Source: Bacteroidales bacterium UBA5429
GTDB taxonomy: Bacteria; Bacteroidota; Bacteroidia; Bacteroidales; WCHB1-69
Length of the DNA stretch: 16,707 bases
NCBI GenBank assembly: GCA_002427605.1
Contig: DIRT01000031.1
Span: forward strand, 1 to 16,707
Direction of reading: 5' to 3'
This document shows, in pieces, positions 13,241 to 16,707 of this stretch (its first letter is position 1; every line of letters begins with the position of its first letter). The notes beneath the pieces were generated by a model, which saw only the letters and a program-made list of their open reading frames with translations, was not told the origin of the DNA and did no database searches. The translations under genes and the position numbers were made by a program.

Positions 13241-14069
13241 TTATCACACACATACCCTCTATTGTGACGGGAAGGATGAAATGAAACTCTTTGTGGAAAA
13301 GGGTGTAGAACTCGGATTGGACCATTTGGGATTCTCCGCTCACTCTCCCATTATACAGGAGAATAATTTCTCAATTAAAATGGATCAGGTGCAAAACTAC
13401 CTTGATGATATCGAAAAATATCAAAAGGAGTTTCCTCAAATTCAACTCTTTAAAGGATTGGAATGTGATTTTATTCCGGGATTAACCTATCCCTTTCAAT
13501 ATTTTTTGGACAATTTTTCCTTCGATTATCTGATTGGAGGGGTGCATCTTGTCAAACCGCCGCACTCCGGTGACGGAGTGTGGTTTATCGATGGTTCCAA
13601 ACAGGAAACCTATGATGAAGGATTGCTCCAGTTTTTTAATATGGATATCAAAAAGGGAGTAACCGCTTTCTGGGAACAAACTTTCGAGATGATAGAAACT
13701 GAACCGATGGATATTATCGCTCACCTCGATAAAATTAAAATGCACAACAGAGATCGCTATTTTAAGGAGAATGAAAAATGGTATCTGGAGTTGGTGGATC
13801 ACGCTGTGGATCTGGTTTACAAACATAATATCATAGTTGAAATCAATTCCAGAGGAATTTATAAAAAACGATATCCCGGATTTTATCCCTCCGATTATAT
13901 TCTGCAGAAGGTTGCCAAAAAGGGAATTCCTGTTGTGATTAGCAGTGATGCGCACAAATCGGAAGAGTTGGGCTTTTGCTATGAAGAAGCAAAAGAGCAG
14001 TTGAAAAAAGCAGGGATTCACGAATTGGCGTACAAAGTAGAGAACGGCTGGGCGACAACTTCTTTTTAA
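13227..14069 (+). CDS. PHP-type phosphoesterase, probable histidinol-phosphatase
   Basis: This 280-residue PHP-superfamily enzyme matches the HisJ/HisK histidinol-phosphatase pattern, which hydrolyses histidinol phosphate late in histidine synthesis. Metal ligands are visible in order: His7 and His9 (NYHTHT), His39 (FSAHSP), Glu79 (GLECDF), His107 (IGGVHLV), His166 (IAHLDKIK), Asp241 and His243 (SSDAHKSEELG). The EINSRGIYKKRYPGFYPSD stretch before the last site is also typical of the family. The ATG at 13227 lies within the end of xseA (14-nt overlap), and its stop overlaps the mutS2 ATG by one base, so translational coupling is likely. No his genes lie nearby, so the exact substrate is uncertain; other PHP phosphatases share these motifs. 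No truncation is seen. Confidence 0.85.
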   Translation: MIKANYHTHTLYCDGKDEMKLFVEKGVELGLDHLGFSAHSPIIQENNFSIKMDQVQNYLDDIEKYQKEFPQIQLFKGLECDFIPGLTYPFQYFLDNFSFDYLIGGVHLVKPPHSGDGVWFIDGSKQETYDEGLLQFFNMDIKKGVTAFWEQTFEMIETEPMDIIAHLDKIKMHNRDRYFKENEKWYLELVDHAVDLVYKHNIIVEINSRGIYKKRYPGFYPSDYILQKVAKKGIPVVISSDAHKSEELGFCYEEAKEQLKKAGIHELAYKVENGWATTSF

Positions 14070-16525
14070 TGAGTAAAAGTATGATCTTTCCGGAAAATTT
14101 TGAACAAAAGATAGGATTTGACACTATAAAAGAGTGGCTCTCCGGTCATTGTATCACTACAATGGGGAAGGAGCGGGCACTCAATCTGAAAGCGCTCAAT
14201 CAGTACGATGAGATCATGATGCGCCTGCATGAAACGGAGCAGTTCAAAACCGCCATTCTCATGGATGATCCGGTGCCGCTGCAAGAGATTGTCGATATTA
14301 CACCCTATCTTCAAAAAATCAAACCGGAAGGCACATTTCTGGAAGTGGAAGAGCTGGTAGAAGTGAGAACGGTCATCTCCACAGTGATTGATATTTCCGT
14401 TTACTTTAGGGTGAAAAATAAAGAGGAGAAATATCCCGATTTGTGGGCGATTTGCGAAAATGTTTACCTCGAAATTGAACTCCTGGAAGCTATCAATCGG
14501 ATTATCAATCCCAAAGGGGAATTGAAAGACAACAGTTCCGATACCTTGAGGCAGATCAGGTCGGAGATCATTAAGATTTCAGGGGAAGCAGATCGTAAAA
14601 TCCGGAAGCTGTTGGGGAACTTTAAACAGGAAGGATTACTCAAAGAGGATGCGGAAATGACCATCCGGAATGGGCGACTCTGTATTCCTGTGCCTGCGCC
14701 CAATAAGCGTAAAGTTGAAGGATTTATTCACGATGAATCGGCAACAGGACAAACCGTTTTTATCGAACCGACAGAGGTTTTTGATGCCAATAATGAACTG
14801 AGAGATCTGCTCAATGCGGAAAGAAGAGAGATCATCAGAATATTGACGGAATTGACCAACCAGATTAGATTCCAAAGTGAGAATCTGTATGAGTATCTGC
14901 GCTTTTTGGGATTGATCGATTATATTCGTGGCAAAGCCCTTCTGGCAATTGAGTTGGATGCCCATCTGCCTAATGTGTTGAATACTCAAATTATCCATTG
15001 GCAGAAAGCTTTACATCCGATTTTATATAAAAATTATAAAAAAACAGATAAAAAAGTTGTTCCGTTGGATCTCCAACTGGATAAAAACCAACGGATTTTA
15101 ATTATTTCGGGACCCAATGCGGGAGGAAAATCGGTCTGTCTTAAAACGGTCGGATTGTTGCAGTACATGTTGCAATCGGGACTTTTAGTTCCGCTCACAC
15201 CCGTCTCGGATATGGGAATTTTCGACACTTTTTTCATCAATATGGGGGACGAGCAATCGATAGATAACGACTTGAGTACCTATAGCTCGCACTTGAACAA
15301 TATCAGGATCATGATTGAGAACATGACTCCGGGTTCGCTCTTTTTAATCGACGAATTTGGATCGGGAACGGAGCCCTCATTGGGGGGAGCGATGGCGGAA
15401 GCGATTCTGGAGCATGTGTACAAAATGGGAAGTTTCGGAATTATCACGACCCACTTTGCGAATCTGAAACTCTTTTCGGAAACTCATCCCGAAGCGGTAA
15501 ATGGAGCGATGCTGTTCGATATTCACGCCATGAAACCGCTCTTTATCCTGAAACAAGGCAAGCCGGGAAGCTCTTTCACTTATGAAATTGCGAAAAAGAT
15601 AGGATTTCCGGAAACGATTATCGAACAGGCAATTCAAAAGTCCGGAACAGCGCAAATTGACTATGAACGAGCGTTGGAAGAGGTGGAACTCGAAAAGATA
15701 GAGTTATCCAAACAGCTGCGACTGGTCAATCAAACGGATGAACAGCTGGCGCAGTTCATTGCGGACTATCAGGCTCAATATGAGGAGTTTGAAAGTCAAA
15801 GGAAAGAGATTTTAAAAAACGCTAAAAATCAGGCTATTCAAATCGTTGAGAATGCCAATAAAGTGATTGAAAAAACGATCCGGGAGATCAAAGAGGTGAA
15901 GGCAGATTCTGAAAAAACCAAACAGATCAGAGCTCAAGTGGATCAATTTAAGGAGGCACTTTCCAAAAAAACAGAGAAACAAACCAAAGAACCTGCTTTT
16001 AAACCGATGGTTCCCAAGCCTAAACCCGCGCCTCAACCTGTACAGGAAGATAGACCGATTGAAGTGGGGGATCAGGTGTTGATTGATGAGGTGCAAACAG
16101 TGGGTGAAGTGGTTCAGATTAAAGGCAATGATGTGACCGTTTCTTTCAAAGGGATCACTTTTAAAACGGTGCTTAACAAATTGACCAGAATCAGTAAGAA
16201 AGAGGCGAAAACGATTGAGAAAAAAGGGTTTACGAATGTGGGTGGAACTCGTTTGGGCGACTTAATCAATCAGAAGTTGAGTCATTTTAAGCCTTATATT
16301 GATTTAAGGGGGGTGCGAACTGATGACGCTATAGTACAAGTAGAAGCCCTTCTCGATGAGGCGGTGCTTTTAAGTGTACATCAGGTCAAGATATTGCACG
16401 GCAAAGGGGATGGCATCCTCAGAAAAAAGATCCGCGAATACCTCGCCCGCAGAAAAGAAGTACGCGATTTTTACGATGAAATCCTCGAACTCGGCGGCAG
16501 CGGCATAACAGTGGTAGACCTGTGA
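14069..16525 (+). CDS. mutS2: MutS2 ATPase/endonuclease with Smr domain
   Basis: This 818-residue protein is a MutS paralogue that lacks the mismatch-recognition domain. In other bacteria MutS2 suppresses recombination or splits collided ribosomes. Residues 1-320 are the core/clamp-like region (CIPVPAPNKRKVEGFIHDES near 208-227 is typical). The ABC-type ATPase has Walker A GPNAGGKS (348-355), the STYSSHLNNI signature, Walker B LFLIDEFGSGTEP with Asp428-Glu429, and the ITTHF switch. A long charged coiled-coil region (about 530-640) and a Pro/Lys-rich linker (about 643-660) lead to a KOW-like segment (VGDQVLIDEVQTVGEV) and the C-terminal Smr domain, with DLRG (745-748) and HGKGDGILR (777-785). 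All key motifs are intact and the length is normal for Bacteroidota. Its start overlaps the previous stop by one base. It ends the operon; the stop is followed after 2 nt by a heptamer array. Confidence 0.95.
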   Translation: MSKSMIFPENFEQKIGFDTIKEWLSGHCITTMGKERALNLKALNQYDEIMMRLHETEQFKTAILMDDPVPLQEIVDITPYLQKIKPEGTFLEVEELVEVRTVISTVIDISVYFRVKNKEEKYPDLWAICENVYLEIELLEAINRIINPKGELKDNSSDTLRQIRSEIIKISGEADRKIRKLLGNFKQEGLLKEDAEMTIRNGRLCIPVPAPNKRKVEGFIHDESATGQTVFIEPTEVFDANNELRDLLNAERREIIRILTELTNQIRFQSENLYEYLRFLGLIDYIRGKALLAIELDAHLPNVLNTQIIHWQKALHPILYKNYKKTDKKVVPLDLQLDKNQRILIISGPNAGGKSVCLKTVGLLQYMLQSGLLVPLTPVSDMGIFDTFFINMGDEQSIDNDLSTYSSHLNNIRIMIENMTPGSLFLIDEFGSGTEPSLGGAMAEAILEHVYKMGSFGIITTHFANLKLFSETHPEAVNGAMLFDIHAMKPLFILKQGKPGSSFTYEIAKKIGFPETIIEQAIQKSGTAQIDYERALEEVELEKIELSKQLRLVNQTDEQLAQFIADYQAQYEEFESQRKEILKNAKNQAIQIVENANKVIEKTIREIKEVKADSEKTKQIRAQVDQFKEALSKKTEKQTKEPAFKPMVPKPKPAPQPVQEDRPIEVGDQVLIDEVQTVGEVVQIKGNDVTVSFKGITFKTVLNKLTRISKKEAKTIEKKGFTNVGGTRLGDLINQKLSHFKPYIDLRGVRTDDAIVQVEALLDEAVLLSVHQVKILHGKGDGILRKKIREYLARRKEVRDFYDEILELGGSGITVVDL

Positions 16526-16527
16526 TG

Positions 16528-16555
16528 ATTTCGGATTTCGGATTTCGGATTTCGG
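16528..16555. repeat. Heptamer tandem array (ATTTCGG x4)
   Basis: Four perfect ATTTCGG units begin 2 nt after the mutS2 TGA. The same unit occurs three times at 2240-2260 and, in complement, twice at 1173-1186. A T run at 16570-16577 follows but no strong GC hairpin, so a classical terminator is not evident for this operon. Confidence 0.9.
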
Positions 16556-16615
16556 AAGTTTGGTATTGAGTTTTTTTAACATATCCCATTGATATTTAAT
16601 TATATATATTATTTT

Positions 16616-16684
16616 GAAATAAAAATAAATGGGGGGCAGAATAGATCTTCCTTTTCAGTCATTCCATTTCCCCACTCTGGAATA
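16616..16684 (-). repeat. Dispersed ~55-bp intergenic element, copy C (inverted)
   Basis: On the minus strand this reads ATTCCAGAGTGGGGAAA (16684-16668), a variable middle, then TTCTGCCCCCCATTTATTT. It matches copy A (1034) in length and copies A and B in both end blocks. It lies about 14 kb away in the opposite orientation, at the edge of the window. The remaining 16556-16615 is A/T-rich with nothing else recognised. Confidence 0.8.
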
Positions 16685-16707
16685 GGTAGTATCCCTAAAA
16701 GTGTGTA

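Noticed and set aside
13482..14021. 179-codon open frame on the minus strand
   Set aside because: Antisense to the PHP phosphatase gene, with no recognisable protein features.

Overview
This window looks like a chromosomal segment of a Bacteroidota bacterium. The evidence is a PorW/SprE-type gliding and type IX secretion lipoprotein, Bacteroidota-like versions of MurC, XseA and MutS2, promoter boxes of the TAnnTTTG type (TATCTTTG, TATATTTG, TATGTTTG) and the lack of clear Shine-Dalgarno sites. I cannot place it more precisely than a T9SS-bearing Bacteroidota of moderate to low GC.

Layout. (1) Positions 1-2926 are an accessory, repeat-dominated stretch. It opens with a long perfect palindrome (1-78). 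Then come a secreted hypothetical protein (148-957) and a small two-gene unit encoding an integral membrane protein (1325-1678) and a membrane-anchored protein with a BamE/SmpA-like C-terminal half (1706-2176). The non-coding DNA is packed with heptanucleotide tandem arrays, GC-rich hairpins, a perfect 76-bp direct repeat bracketing the two small genes, and a dispersed element of about 55 bp. (2) Positions 2927-10601 are a minus-strand gene run, transcribed hutH > murC > ribE > porW/sprE > pepP, with gaps of 20, 13, 53 and 2 nt. It covers histidine deamination, peptidoglycan precursor synthesis, riboflavin synthesis, T9SS and proline-peptide processing. (3) Positions 10602-10758 are a divergent promoter region with a recognisable -7 box on each strand. 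(4) Positions 10759-16525 are a plus-strand operon, pyrC > xseA > PHP-type histidinol-phosphatase > mutS2, with a 19-nt gap, a 14-nt overlap and a 1-nt overlap. It combines pyrimidine synthesis, DNA processing, a PHP phosphoesterase and a MutS2 ATPase with an Smr domain. (5) Positions 16526-16707 return to repeat DNA: four more heptamers abutting the mutS2 stop and an inverted copy of the ~55-bp element.

The coding genes of the two operons are ordinary housekeeping genes with intact motifs. Two starts need care: porW appears to begin with TTG, and pyrC should begin at the ATG at 10759. No tRNA, rRNA, CRISPR array, transposase or integrase was seen. The least explained material is the intergenic repeat system: several unrelated 7-nt units, in both orientations, placed directly against stop or start codons, mixed with at least two longer repeat families. 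I report that as the main point of interest, without claiming a function.
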